From Megaleporinus macrocephalus (Eukaryota; Chordata; Actinopteri; Characiformes; Anostomidae), in the NCBI GenBank assembly GCA_021613375.1, contig CM038716.1, positions 6,160,894 to 6,224,893 on the forward strand: a stretch of 64,000 nt of DNA, written 5' to 3'. Under the pieces are notes generated by a model that was not told the DNA's origin, made no database searches, and saw only the letters and a list, made by a program, of their open reading frames with translations. Made by a program: the position numbers and the translations under genes. The first letter of the stretch is position 1; the number at the start of each line of letters is the position of its first letter. This document shows, one piece after another, positions 25,101 to 39,421 of the stretch.

Positions 25101-28100
25101 GGCCTCAGAGTAAGTGGCGTGCCGCGAATGGTGCTGCGGTACCTTTATAACCTGCTCAAAGGCCAGAGCGTAGTTCAGCAGCATCGGCCTCTGGGACGGA
25201 ATCATCTGCTGGTCGATGACGTTGTAGAAATGAGCCACCTGTAGAAAACAGACGCAAAGTTTAAACTCTGTTTATAAATATGCATTCATATACACTAAAC
25301 ACACTACTGCAGCTATCACTGGCGACATAATCATACTGTAAACCCCACATCAGGAAAAGTTATGAAATGACTTAAGTTTGGGAGAAGGACCAGAGCCAAA
25401 CTTCTCCTCTCCATCATTACACACTCCATATAAACCACTTCTCTACCCTCACCTTCACACCTCACCACCTCCCCAGCTCCTCCATGTCTTCCAAAGTCTA
25501 ACTCACTCTTCGCTTGGCAAGGGTTTGAAGGGTTGAAGCCTGGCTTCAAATCCCAGCACCGGAAGCCACTGAGAATTCCAGCCCAAAGTTTCTCAGAGTT
25601 CCCCTTCCTTGCCCTGCATAAGTGGTCCGCACTTCGCAAAGTATATATTGAAAAGAAACAGTGATTTCTAAAATTTGACTTGTATTTCATTGCACACACA
25701 GTATTAACACAACATATGTCACGGTTTGTCTCACTAGATCTGTCACTCTCTCTCTATCCGGGGTCGACGAGAGGAGGTTTCTCTCAAGAAGGTAGTTTCT
25801 CCTCGCCACTGTCACCTCTGGTTTGCTCTAGAGGGGCTTGGACCTGGATACCCATTCTCTTGTTTATGTATGTCTTTTATGTTAAGGAGTTCAAAAGCTA
25901 AGCAATAACTCTAGATCTACCTATAGGTTGCACAATTTATTCCTTTGTAGTCGATCAGCCAAGACATAAACATAAACTTCAGACACCACATGTGTCCTGA
26001 CTAACTGACTGCATTTAGAAGGGAATCTGTGTTGGATTAGACTTTTTGGTGAAGGCTTCTTCTGAAGGGCTGTTCTCACCTGTTTGAGTATCATGGCCTG
26101 TCTGTAGAACTTCTCCGCGGTGGTGGCAGCCTGGTGAATTTTGGCAGGGATGCTGAATCCCAGAGCAGAAAGCTGCCTCACCTCGCGCAGCAAACTCACC
26201 AACCGCTCCGAGTAGTGGATCTTCAGCTTCCCGTCCATATGGTCCAGTTCCATGACACGGTTACTTGCCTGCAAACTACACAGAGACACATTCAGAAAAT
26301 CACGTTCAGGACATGCCGAGCGGACGGCGTCAGGCCACTGCAAGGCGTAAACGCAGTGTGTGCCGCCGTCATCTTAAATCAATTGAATTCAGGTGGTCCA
26401 ATCACTTCTATGGCCACAGGTGTATAAAACCCAGTACCTAGTCATGCAGACTGCTTCTACACACATTAGTGAAAGAAGGGGTCTCTCTCAGGAGCTCACT
26501 GGACTCTAGAGCAGTGGAGACGTGTTCTCTGGAGTGAAGAATCACGCTTCTCCGTCTGGCAATCTGATTGGCGAGTCTGGGTTTTCGTGGTTGCCAGGAG
26601 AACGATACTTGTCTGACGAGTGTAAAGTTTGGTGGAGGGGGGATTATGGTGTGGGGTTGTTCTTCAGGAGGTGGGCTCCAGTGAAAGGAACTCTTAATGC
26701 TTCAGCAGACCAAGATATTCTGGACAATTTCATGCTCCCAACTTTGTGGGGGACAGTTTGGGGACAACTCCTTCCTGTTTCAACATGATTGCCCACCAGT
26801 GCACAAAGCAGCTCCATAAAGACATGGAGGAGGGAGTTTGGTGTGGAAGAACTTGACTGGCCTGCACAGAGTCCTGACCTCAACCTGATAGAACACCTTT
26901 GGGATGAATTAGAGCGGAGACTGTGAGCCAGACCTTCTCGTCCAACATCAGTGTCTGACCTCAGTAATGAGCTTCTGGAAGAACGGTCCAACATTCCCAT
27001 AAACACTCTCCTAAACCGTGTGGAGAGACTTCCCAGAAGAGCTGAAGCTGTTATAGCTGCAAAGGTTGGGCTGACATCACATTAAACCCTATGGATTAAG
27101 AACGGGACGTCACTCAAGTTCATGTGCGTTTGAAGACAGACGAGCGAAAGTTAGACTTATGTCTGTTCATTAGTTCACTGTTGTTTGTTTGTGTTGCAGT
27201 AAAAAGGTGGGCGTGCTCTGCTGCGGTCCTAAAGCCGTCTCCAGAGCTACAACACCTCTGCAACTCGTACTTCACGAGAGGAACCGTCTTGGAGTATGAC
27301 AAAGAGTCATTCAGCTGAGACGCACAGACGGACAGAGAGACAACATAGAAATCAGTTTCACCTCCGCCTGAGAAAGAAGTTGAGAACATAGAGACGATGC
27401 AGAGAAGGAATGGAGACATTTCAATTTCCAGACAAGCAGGATGTTTTTGATCTACAGAAGAAGAGACAGAAGAATGAATTCCAGTTTATAGTGTTTATAA
27501 AGGGTCTGCGCTGATGTCCCAGCTGACTCAAGTTCCTGCCGTTACGCCCACTGAGTGGCAGAAAGACTAAAATAAAACAGAGCTGATGGGAGTTTGACTA
27601 CATTTAAGGAGCAAAACAACAATAAATAAAAAAACTGCAGTACACAAAACTGTGGTGAGTTTGAGTTCATACAAAGTGTGGTGTGCTCCAGAATTCCTAA
27701 TCACCTGATTCCAGATTTGGGATCTGCGAGTCCTGACAGTAGATCCCGAGACCAGTCCTCAAAATGCTCCTGCTCGTACGCCCTCAGCTGCTCCTGCAGA
27801 TCTGCACAGAAACGAGTGAACGCACCAAAACCAGGCAGGTCCGACAGCAGAGCCTCGGCCATCTTCACAGAGCTTTCCACCTGAACACACACACAAACAG
27901 AGATTAACACATAATTAACTCATAATTAAACCAGATTATCTCAGTTCAATCAACCTTTCTAAATCAACATACACCCTTCAGTCCATGTGGGGCTGTTCAT
28001 TCATTATCTATATGACACACTGTAATCTATAAACACGGACCAACGTTTGTTAGAAAAGGTAAAACATGTAGCCTGAATTTGAAAAATATTGTTTTCTATA

Positions 28101-31100
28101 TTTTGCTTTGTAAATCCAATTCAACTACACATTATTCAAGCTATTCTTACATAAGCTATATTAATTATTCAGTACATAATATGAAACATTCATAGTAACT
28201 ACTATAAACCATTTAATCTTCCTTGAGTTCTGTAAAATTATCAGACTCGCTCTGCTGATTGGATTACCTGTCAGGTTCCTAGAGTTCCTACTGAGCTTCT
28301 GCTTTTAGCACCAGTGAGCTGGAATTCACTGCAAGAAACTCTAAAACTCAGCTCGTTGGTGTCACTAAATTATTTTAAACTTTTAGTTTCTAACCACCTT
28401 CAGTCAGCTTGTACTTGTTTTAATTAAGTTTTCTTTTGCCTTTTATTTATTTTATTTATTTTGTCCTTTTATATATCAAATTTAAGTTTTAACTTTTTTT
28501 TATTTATTTAATTTAATTTTTTTTCTATTTTTGGCCTTTTTTACATTTTTATTATATTATTATACTATCCAATCTCGGTTTTACATTTTATTTTCATTAT
28601 TAACTTTCTTCATAATCTTGGTTTATTTAATTTATTTAATGTATATTCTTCTATTACTAATTATTATCTCTATATTTCATTGTTTTATATTTTTAGCTTT
28701 TCCGCTTATCCTTCTATCTTTTAATAAAATAATTATTGTTTGCCTGTTTTTCTAATATTTTTATTATTTAATTCTTATTGTTTTACTCATGAAATTTCTT
28801 ATTTTAGCTTCCTTGATTAAATACTTGATCCTAATTTGAAATTATTTCCAGTCCCTTTAAGTTGTATATGCTCGGCTGCGCTGAAAATGAGGGTTACCCT
28901 CAATGTATTACAGAATGAAAATAAAGGCTGATTGATTGATTGATTGATTGATTAATAACTACAATGTTATTTAATAACTACTATTGGTTATTTAGAATCT
29001 ATTGTGAATTATTCAGTAATTAGTTATTATTATAAACTATTTAATATCTACTATAGAACCTCGGCGTATATTTTGTAGCGGTGACCCCACGTACAGACCC
29101 TTTAAGGGGTAAGAAAAAAAAAACGTTTTCCATGTTCAGCCTTTAAACTGCAACTGACGCTGCTACAGAGCCACTGTAGAGACAGTTCGGCTGGTGATAC
29201 CACAGTTAGTGTTTTTTACCTTCGTGAGCAGCTGTCTGACCCACACTATATTGTTGACAACCTCAGGAAGGTTCCGGCCTGACAAGGGTCCGCTCTTGTC
29301 TCCCGGAGTTCCGTGGCAGCGGCTTTCAAAATCGGCTCGCAAACCTGAACCAGAAAAAATGAGCCACCAGTTTATACATCTATACAGCAACAGGCCACGA
29401 CATGATTCATACACTGAATTATGTGCATTAGAATACGTCTGTTTGCTGACAATTCAATTGTTTTCACTACCAAAATATCCCAACCAATAAAGGATAGAAA
29501 GTATGGAAAAGGTGTTTGTACAAAAAAGAATGTTTTAATCTCATCACTCTTTCATGCTTTTGCTAGTTGCTCAGTAAACAAAGCCTGATATTTAGTTTTT
29601 TTTCCTTTAATTTGGTTTACACTGAGAACCAGACAACATTAGTCATAAAACTGTGTGCCAGCCACATTCATAGCAGCGTTTAAAGCAGAAATCCACTGTT
29701 TTTTTTTGTATTCAAATACCAAATGCTAATTATCTCTGTATGTTTACAGTGGCTTACATTCACATTTCATAAGATTTAATCCAATCTCTACTTTGTGAAG
29801 TTATTTGATATTTATAATAGGTTTACAGTGACTCCTTCTGAATGAGAATTTAAGTCTGTCGCATACTATTATTGGAGGACAACATGGACCAATTACAGAC
29901 AGCATTTTAAGCTCGTGTTAAAACCACTGTGTAAAACATATTGTGTGTAGAATAATATATTAAGCAGTAATGCTTAACTGTTGAACTTAATCATTATAAT
30001 AAGATAATCAAGAAAATGTTTGTTGGTCCAAACAGGAAAGGTTGTTGAAAGGGTTCCTGACTGGTTTTAGATTGAAGCACCCAATAAAACACACTGTTAC
30101 AATGTCTCCACAAGGGGGCGCCATTAGCAGATTTTGTAAATTCTTTGTTCGCTTAAAGAGGCTTTAGCTACAAACACGTTTCCAAAATTTCCCAAGTGTG
30201 CAAAATGTAAATAAAAACAGAATGCAGTGATGTGGAAATGATTTAAACTCTATATGTAACTGAAAACAGTGAAAATACAACATTAAAAGTTGAAACTAAT
30301 ACATATATCGTCCCTGTCCAATGAAAAAATGTATCTCTATTTTTGTCGATTTTGAGTTTTCACTCGTTTACATTGTGTAACATTTTCATGAAGAATGGAC
30401 CAATAGAAAGGCTCCAAAATAGCTTGACAATAATTCTGGTTCCATTGACTCACATTGAAAGTACAGTATGTTTTTGGTCTCTCCTGTAAAGTTGCAATTT
30501 TGAATATACTTGTTTTTCATTGGATAGTGACGATGTAAGTACATAAAGGGCTTTGAAAAAGTAATCATACCCTTGAACTTTTCCACACTTTTTTCATGTT
30601 ACAGCCACAAACTGAAATGTATTTTATTGGGATTTTATGTGATAGACCAACACAAAGTAGGAAGTAATTTCTGAAGTGAAAAGAAAATAATACACGGTTT
30701 TCAAAGATTTTAAGAAATAAAAATCTGGACAATGTTTCTGAAAATCCCAATAAAATACATTTAAGTGTTTAAAGTAATTAGATTACTGTAATGTGAGTGT
30801 GTTAGGAATTCAAATGTTTATTATTTGTATGCGCTGTGGGGGGGGCTTAGAAGCATGAGGAAAACGCATGGCCAGTCCAGACTTAAGTTAAAATAGTTAA
30901 AGACTAAGAGTCTACGCTCTGACTCGACTTTTAGAGGCACAAATTACACATAGCCTACATGCCTTGCACACAAGAAATCAGTCAGTTTGTGACTACATAT
31001 TTTGGCAGAGAGTCGTTTGAGAAGCAGCTATGTGTGTTTTAAAGCTCCCGCGGTGTCGAGAACAGTCTTAGGTTCCACACTGGACGATTAAGAAACGATT

Positions 31101-32963
31101 AAGAGACTTTACAAGTGACTCTACAGAAAGAAACAAGTTACACGTGTTAATAATCTTAAAATAATCTGCTATGATAAGATAAACAGGTAAACAGGTGCTG
31201 TCCTGCTGCTGTGTTGTTGAAGCTCTACGGGATGTTTGAGCTTCAAGGTCTCGTGTATAGCAGTTGTGCTGTTGTGATCATCTCCACTGTGCAGAGCTGA
31301 CAGAGCACCACACTGTTGTGTTTCTGTGTGAAACACTCCCACAACTATAGATTCACGTGAGAGATTGTTTGTAGCTGCAGCTTGCGCTCCGGATAAATCC
31401 ATGCCTTCAGTAGGCGTGGCCTTTTTTGCGACACATTGACACACGTTGTGCTAATCGACATAATTTTATAATTGACAGCTTCGTAGAGATTACAGCCCAA
31501 AACTCATAAATCTTGTTGTAATTTTATTGCTGAGTTTCTTCACGTGTAATTTGTTTTGTGAAGTTAATCGGGGTCCACTGATGGCTGTCAGACCTTTACA
31601 GTAGTCGAGCAGTCGTGTCAGCAGGATCTCTCTCTCGGACTGGAGCTCTTTGCTCACTGTGGGACGTCTGATGATCTCTCTGTGCTTCTGGAACACCTGC
31701 AGACACTGAGCACACAAGGATATGCGTACATATGTAAAGCAGTTCCCTCTGTTTTTTATGATGGAAACTGAATGGAGGTGTTTGTGTTTACCTGTTGAGG
31801 GCTGTCCTGTACATCTCTGATGTAAGTCTTTAGTTTTCGTGCTGCTTCCTCTTCGGCAGGAGCGACCAGCCTCTCAAACTGAGACACAGCGGCTCTCCAC
31901 AGAGGCTAAACATATACACACAGGTAAGAGTGTTTATTAGAACCATCCAGCATGTATGAACACTTAATGGCCTTTATATCAGAAACAACTGCTATATCCA
32001 CAAAAGTCTGAAGGTCTCTGGTAAACATTTTCTAATAAACAGGTTAATGCGTCCTTTACATACAATTAATACTTCTGCACATGTTAATACATAATTATCA
32101 CTTACCTGGGAATTTAGCATATTGTAAACATAAAATAACCATTACGCATATATTGCGATTTTTCAAATCTTACTATTAAAACACACCACTGTATGAACAG
32201 GTTTGTCAATGCTTACAACAGCATTGCGCCCTTGTGCCACTTGTTAATGTTGGAGTGGAGCTGAAAATGGATTACAACACTGCCATCTAGTGGTCAGAGG
32301 TTTAAACACAATACACCGTGATTCACTGTCTGCCAGGAATCCATGTATCGATACTGTATTTTTGAGAATCGATACAGTATCACCAAACATAATATCCCGA
32401 TATTCGATATTTCGATATTTTCGTACACCCCTAGTTTTAAGGTCTGCCTCTTGATTATTATAAGTATTAAAATGCTGTTTCTAACGGACCTTGTAAGCAA
32501 ATAATAACCCTCTAATAATATAAACATATACTATTAGCAGGTTTTGAAATGTGGTACTAATGTATTTCCATGATGTGGTAATAAGGTCTTCTGTAAAATA
32601 ACTATGACTAGACTGTTTGTTGACTGATAAGTAAAATTAACTGTAATCTTCAACTTTCAATCAAGAATATTTACATTGACCAAACTTGGTAGCAAATGTG
32701 AGTAAACAGTCTTATTTCAGGTGTAAGTACACTTATACATGTTATTTGTTACAAATATGTTTTGTTGATGGTTGTGTTTCTTTGCTGGAAAGGGAGCTGA
32801 TAGTAATACTTAATAGTTTATAAACTAAAAATATAATTTGTATGCACTTACTAAAGGTCAGACATTGGTTATTAAACATTAGTTTCTTTTAAAAATACAA
32901 GGGGCCTCCACCGGTCAGCTGTATCACTCAGCAGATAGATGACAATATGTTTTCTTTAGTGTC

Positions 32964-32995
<32 letters not shown>

Positions 32996-33586
32996 ATATT
33001 ATTATATTATTATATTATTATATTATTTGTGACACAGAACATATATTTTACCACAGAAGTATATTAGTATTATCAGTATTGTATCAGTACTTGGTAATGG
33101 CCTATATTTAAGGATCAGGTATCGGTAGAAAGACAAGAAGTAGTACCTTTGTTCTCTGCTCCGCCCTAGCCCTGCCTTTCTCACCTGCTCCTCGTTTGTA
33201 TCAGCCTTTTCAGGTGTCTGTCCCTAGTTAATCTGTGTATTCAGTCTTCCTGCTTTGCCCTCTCCCTTTTGGTTGTTTGTGTGATTTTTGTGTGATTTCT
33301 GTGCGTCCTGTTTCTGTATTTTACCCACTTGCCCTTTAACTTAGTTTGTATGGTTGTTTTTCTGTTTTGTTTGTAGTCTTTATGCTCTTAGTGCTTTGTG
33401 TTTGTTTTGCGTTTGTTTTTCATTAAATATTTGTTTAAAACTTGCGTGTGCGTCCGACCCTCGGTTTGTCCTGCCCTCACTGTGACAGTATTAGTAAATC
33501 TCTAATACAATAATCATTTTTAACACAAACAGCCAATCAGGTAAAACAGGCTTAATTTTTAAAAGAAAGAAGAAGAAAGCACGCGT

Positions 33587-33630
<44 letters not shown>

Positions 33631-33778
33631 GTGTCTACCTCAGTGTAAGGGTTGTAGAGTACAGGATTCAGTCCAGTGAATGGCTCAAACACTCTGGATG
33701 CAGGCAGTTGCTGCTGTCTGGCTGATAAATGCTGCAGTTTCTCCTGAAGTGTTCGGACCTGTAGCACCTACACACACG

Positions 33779-33821
<43 letters not shown>

Positions 33822-36800
33822 CCAGTTCATTACTTCCCTTACTGCTTTACAACCTACGTTTGGCATCGTTTTATATCAGGTAAAGAGAAAAATCATACTT
33901 ATTTCACAAAACTGTTTACATCTAAACTGCAAAAGTTTGAACAGCTCCGGGTTAATTACAGGCATTGTTAATTTCTAAAACAAACTCTCAAACGTGCATT
34001 TGCTGCAGCTTTCAGTGCACAGTTTCTATTAATTTGCTTTGAACACATCAGAAAAAGAAATTAACTGGGGTCACTAAACTTCTGAACACAGGTCTCCTGG
34101 GGTGATAATATGAGGTTTTCACAGCTTTCTCAATTATTATGGAGGTATCAACCCCTGCTGATCAGTCTGGACATATTTCCCATCTCATAATTTTAATAAT
34201 CTTACACATTATATTAATTATGTTCATAAAATAATTATTTTCTTTATACACCTGCAACAGTTGGGTTAAAATTTAGAGAAGGAAGAATCGATCAGCTATG
34301 TAACAATATCGGTCGATTTCTAATCAAAATATGCAATCAACCGATATTTCTCCAATTTAGCCGATCCCGAGAGCCGATCAATGGTGTTACATCACTGTGC
34401 CATCTAGATGCGCCACCATTGAGACAGGATGGGACTGTTTCAGTTCACGCACACTTTATATAAAGACTCAGTCATAGACTGCCTCAGTCAGAGACTGCCT
34501 CTACCTGTGCAGCTTCTAAAGCTTTGCTATCCAGATTTCAAACAGAGACTCTTTTCTTTGGTCTTTAGTTTATTAAACTGTAAATACTGTTTGACCAGAG
34601 GAGGATGGGGGTTCCTCCCAAGGTTTCTTCCTCCAGTCTGAGGGCCACTGTTCTTGCCACTGTTGTCACTGGGGGATATATGTTGTGACTGTCTGTTTTC
34701 AAAACTCTGTAAAGCTGCTTTGAGACAACATCGTTGTAAAAAGCACTACACAAATAAACTTTTCTTGACTTAACTTAAAGCGGCGGCCTCGCGAGAACAG
34801 TTTATGGTGTTCACTGTACATGCTAACAGAAAACATGTCGTCCATCTGGCTGTGTTTTATCGTATGTGACTCAGACTCATCCAGGACACTCTTTAACATC
34901 TGTCAAACAAACGTGTCTCGTTGGGAAATCAAGACAAAGAAATTTAACACTACTGATCTGATATGGCACTTAACAGTACACCACGCGGCTGAATACAGTG
35001 AGTATCAGCAAACAGCAGAGCTAGCACGCACAGCTAACACAAAACAAACAACCCAGAACACCGTACAGACCAGATCTGACCGGTACGAACAGAACAGCAG
35101 CAGCAACAACCAGAGAGCTAAAGAACCCACAGCCAGAGTGATTACGTTTATAACGCTAGATAACCATGTTTCAACCATGTTTCATGACTTGCTGGTGCTA
35201 ATAATTGCATGTAGCCTGCCGTGGCATATAGCCCCGCCCTCAATCAGTATCGGCTATCGGCCAATCGCACTGAAAGGTGATCGACAATCAGAATCGGCCT
35301 CAAAAGCACTGATTGGTCCATCTCTATTAAAATGAATGAAAACATTTATTCCACATTTAAATGGTTGTGTGATGATTGACAGATGCTGTCCTACCTCCTC
35401 CAATCGCTGCATGAGGTTGTTAAGCCCATCTGGGCGGAGCTTATCCCCCTCCCACAGATGGGGCGAATAGCGCTTCCACACCTGTCCGGTCAGGTGCTCA
35501 CAGACCCCCACCCACTGCTCACACACAGCCACGCCCTCTCTCAGACTTTCTCTCACAGTCAGATACGGATCCTCCCACAGACGCAGAGCGCACAGCTTCT
35601 TCTGAACGAAACGCCCCAGAGACGAACCTGCGCGTGTTCAATCAGCATTAGTAACACAATTCCCTAAAACAGCAGACAGGAATTAAATATCAACAATATT
35701 CATTCAACCTAAATCAATACAACAAAACGCTAACTTTCATTTATATAGACTGAGACTGATTTAAACTGAGTCTACAGTTTCTAATTAGGTTGAATGTATA
35801 ACTCTAAATGTAGGTATAGTATATAAACTGAGTCTACAGTTTCTCATTAGGTTGAATGTATAACTCTAAATGTAGGTATTGTATATAAACTGAGTCTACA
35901 GTTTCTCATTAGGTTGAATGTATAACTCTAAATGTAGGTATTGTATATAAACTGAGTCTACAGTTTCTCATTAGGTTGAATGTATAACTAAATGTAGGTA
36001 TTGTATATAAACTGAGTCTACAGTTTTTCATTAGGTTGAATGTATAACTCTAAATGTAGGTATTGTGATATAAACTGAGTTACAGTTTCTCATTAGGTTG
36101 AATGTATAACTCTAAATGTGGGTATTGTATATAAACTGAGTCTACAGTTTCTCATTAGGTTGAATGTATAACTCTAAATGTAGGTATTGTATATAAACTG
36201 AGTCTACAGTTTCTCATTAGGTTGAATGTATAACTAAATGTAGGTATTGTATATAAACTGAGTCTACAGTTTTTCATTAGGTTGAATGTATAACTCTAAA
36301 TGTAGGTATTGTGATATAAACTGAGTTACAGTTTCTCATTAGGTTGAATGTATAACTCTAAATGTGGGTATTGTATATAAACTGAGTCTACAGTTTCTCA
36401 TTAGGTTGAATGTATAACTCTAAATGTAGGTATTGTATATAAACTGAGTCTACAGTTTCTCATTAGGTTGAATGTATAACTAAATGTAGGTATTGTATGT
36501 AAACTAAGTCTACAGTTTCTCATTAGGTTGAATGTACAACTCGAAATGGAGGTATTGTATATAAACTGAGTCTACAGTTTCTCATTAGGTTGAATGTATA
36601 TCTTTAAATGTAGGTATTGTATATAAACTGAGTCTACAGTTACTCATTAGGTTGAATGTATAACTCTAAATGTAGGTATTGTATATAAACTGAGTCTACA
36701 GTTTCTCATTAGGTTGAATGTATAACTAAATGTAGGTATTGTATATAAACTGAGTCCTATAGTTTCTCATTAGGTTGAATGTATAACTCTAAATGTAGGT

Positions 36801-39239
36801 ATTGTATATAAACTGAGTCTACAGTTTCTAATTAGGTTGAATATATAACTCTAAATGTAGGTATTGTATATAAACTGAATCTACAGTTTCTCATTAGATT
36901 GAATGTATAACTCTAAATGTAGGTATTGTATATAAACTGAGTCTACAGTTTCTAATTAGGTTGAATATATAACTCTAAATGTATGAATGTATAATCGTGT
37001 ATATATACCTATGACATCCATGAGTCTGCACATGCGTGTCTCAGGGTAGGGTTTGTGTTCATCTTGTCTCCACACATCATCCAGGACGTCTCGGGTGTTT
37101 TCCACCAGATCGAGAGCCTCTACTAAACTCACGCTGTCCAGATTACTGTAATCCTGCAAAACACACAAACACATATAAACAGGACATCTGTGAACTGACA
37201 GCATGACATCTATACTAAGGACGGGCAATGCAGCAAAAGTATTATACCACAATACTTGTAAATAACGTGAATATTTAATCACATATTTTCACATTTCTCC
37301 TTATTTACTATTATTTTTTTTACATTCTGCGTATTAGACAGATTAATTATTAATGCTTCTATTTTTTTAATCCATATTTCAATCTCATATTTCTGGATTG
37401 ACCCTTTGACCCATTCACTGTAGTGCAGACTGGAGATCAGCTGCAGCTCACAGTGTGTTACTCTGACAGAATCTGTATCTTTTTGTGTCTTTTAAAGAAT
37501 CAATTAAGACTGACTATTTATAGCTGGGGTGTCCAAACTTCAAAGGAGGCCAGGACAATTTCAAAAAGTATTATGAATACTGAATAGTGAATAATGAATT
37601 ATTTAAATTAAATTAAATTAAATTAAATTAAATTAAATATTTATTTAACTAATGAATTTAATTTTACTGTAATTGCAGCAGCAGGAGATCAACAATGTAA
37701 ACAATGTAATGCAATGTAAACAATGCTACAACGTACTGCGCATACTGTCTGAACATGTGCTGAACAATAGTTCGGCATCAGGTGTCTTCAGCGTTTCTCA
37801 TTGTAGACTGTGTATCACTGCATCACCAAACTTATGGAACTCAATAACAGCAAGTCTTATATTTCTTAAGTCACATAATCGATTATGTAATGGAGAACAT
37901 TTCTCTGACAGTGAGTTTCTTTGCAGTGACACTGACGTGATGGTGGTGTGTTAGTGTGTGTTGTGCTGGTGTGAGTGGATCAGACACAGCAGTGCTGCTG
38001 GAGTGTTTAAACACCTCAATGTCACTGCTTAGCGATTAGCATAGCCACCTCATAACCTGTTCTGGTCAGGTTCTCCTGAGCCCCATTTGCCCTCAAGAAC
38101 AGTTGCTGTTGTGAGAGCAGGTCTCTATGTCCTCTTGTCTCTGAGTATTTACTATAATGTCCAGGCTTTGTTTCACAATGTCTCTTCATATTTAACTCTC
38201 TTAAGTTTAGATAACTTTGATTGCTAACACAGTGGTGAAGCGTATACATGTATAGGTAGTGCTGCCCCGGTCAGGTTAAAGGAAAATACCGATGAGCCAC
38301 CAGTAATGTATTCTTACGAGTAAAGGCTCATTTATACTCAACGTTAAACACGGATACGGATACGCTTTCTTTCCGTAATCTGCGTTTATTTCGTGTGTAA
38401 TTTGCACTTCCATACAATTTCCATGCGAACATGACGGAGAAAAAATTATGGGACTTTTTGAAGATTGGTTGTGCAAGTTGGTTAAAAAAAGTTTAACCAT
38501 GATGTAACTTCAACACGACGCAGAGACAAACAGTCATTTTACGTAGTTTTTGAAGTAAATACAGAACTACAAGCTCATCCACCACCACCATGTTAGATTT
38601 ACTCCGACCTGCCCTCTACTGGACGTGTTGCTCAACAACCACGTCACCTGAGCTGACGGAGAGATAAACAAGCTCTAACGCTGCGGGCCAATAACAATCT
38701 GTCTGCGGGCTGGACTTTGGACACCCCTGAATTATAGGATATACATATTTTATAACACAGCCACAGAAATACTCACTGGGAACTGCATTCAATTAGTGGA
38801 CGTTATTGAATTACTGAAGGCATTTAATAACTTCTAATGAAGGTTATCTTGTTTATTCAATTAGCTTTAACAAACTTTTTGGCTTAGAAATGGAAACAAA
38901 TCTTTCTTTAGGCTCAAATTTGAGTGGGATTGTCTATGGTTAACACAATCATAAGTAATTATTTTAATTACTCTAATTAGCTCTTTAGCTAATTAGGTTA
39001 ACTAAAAGGTTTACTTCCCATAAAAGCGTTTTATGCTAATATTTTAGGCCCCAAGGAAGGGAAAGGCTTTTTTATTACAGTTGCAATAAACTGCAATTTT
39101 AGACAGTTTTTAATTATTAATTTGATAAATTTATAATATTATTTTTTAATTCTATTTTAATGATAACATTAGCAAAATATTGGACACTAGCAGAATGGCC
39201 CCAAGTAGATCCGCAGAAAATAGTTAACACAGATCAGTG

Positions 39240-39270
<31 letters not shown>

Positions 39271-39388
39271 GTGTGTGTGTGTATGTATGTATGTGTGTGT
39301 GTATGTATGTGTGTGTATGTATGTGTTAGTGTGTGTTTATGTGTGTGTGTGTGTGTGTCTGTGTCTGTGTGTTAGTGTGTGTTTATGG

Positions 39389-39421
<33 letters not shown>

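Noticed and set aside
25143..25160. Earlier donor CAG|gttata for exon 13
   Set aside because: It would also stay in frame but drops the VIK codons that match the family (IIK), and gttata is a weaker donor than gtaccg.
24894..25244. 116-codon plus-strand frame overlapping exon 13
   Set aside because: It is the antisense shadow of a real exon plus intron sequence.
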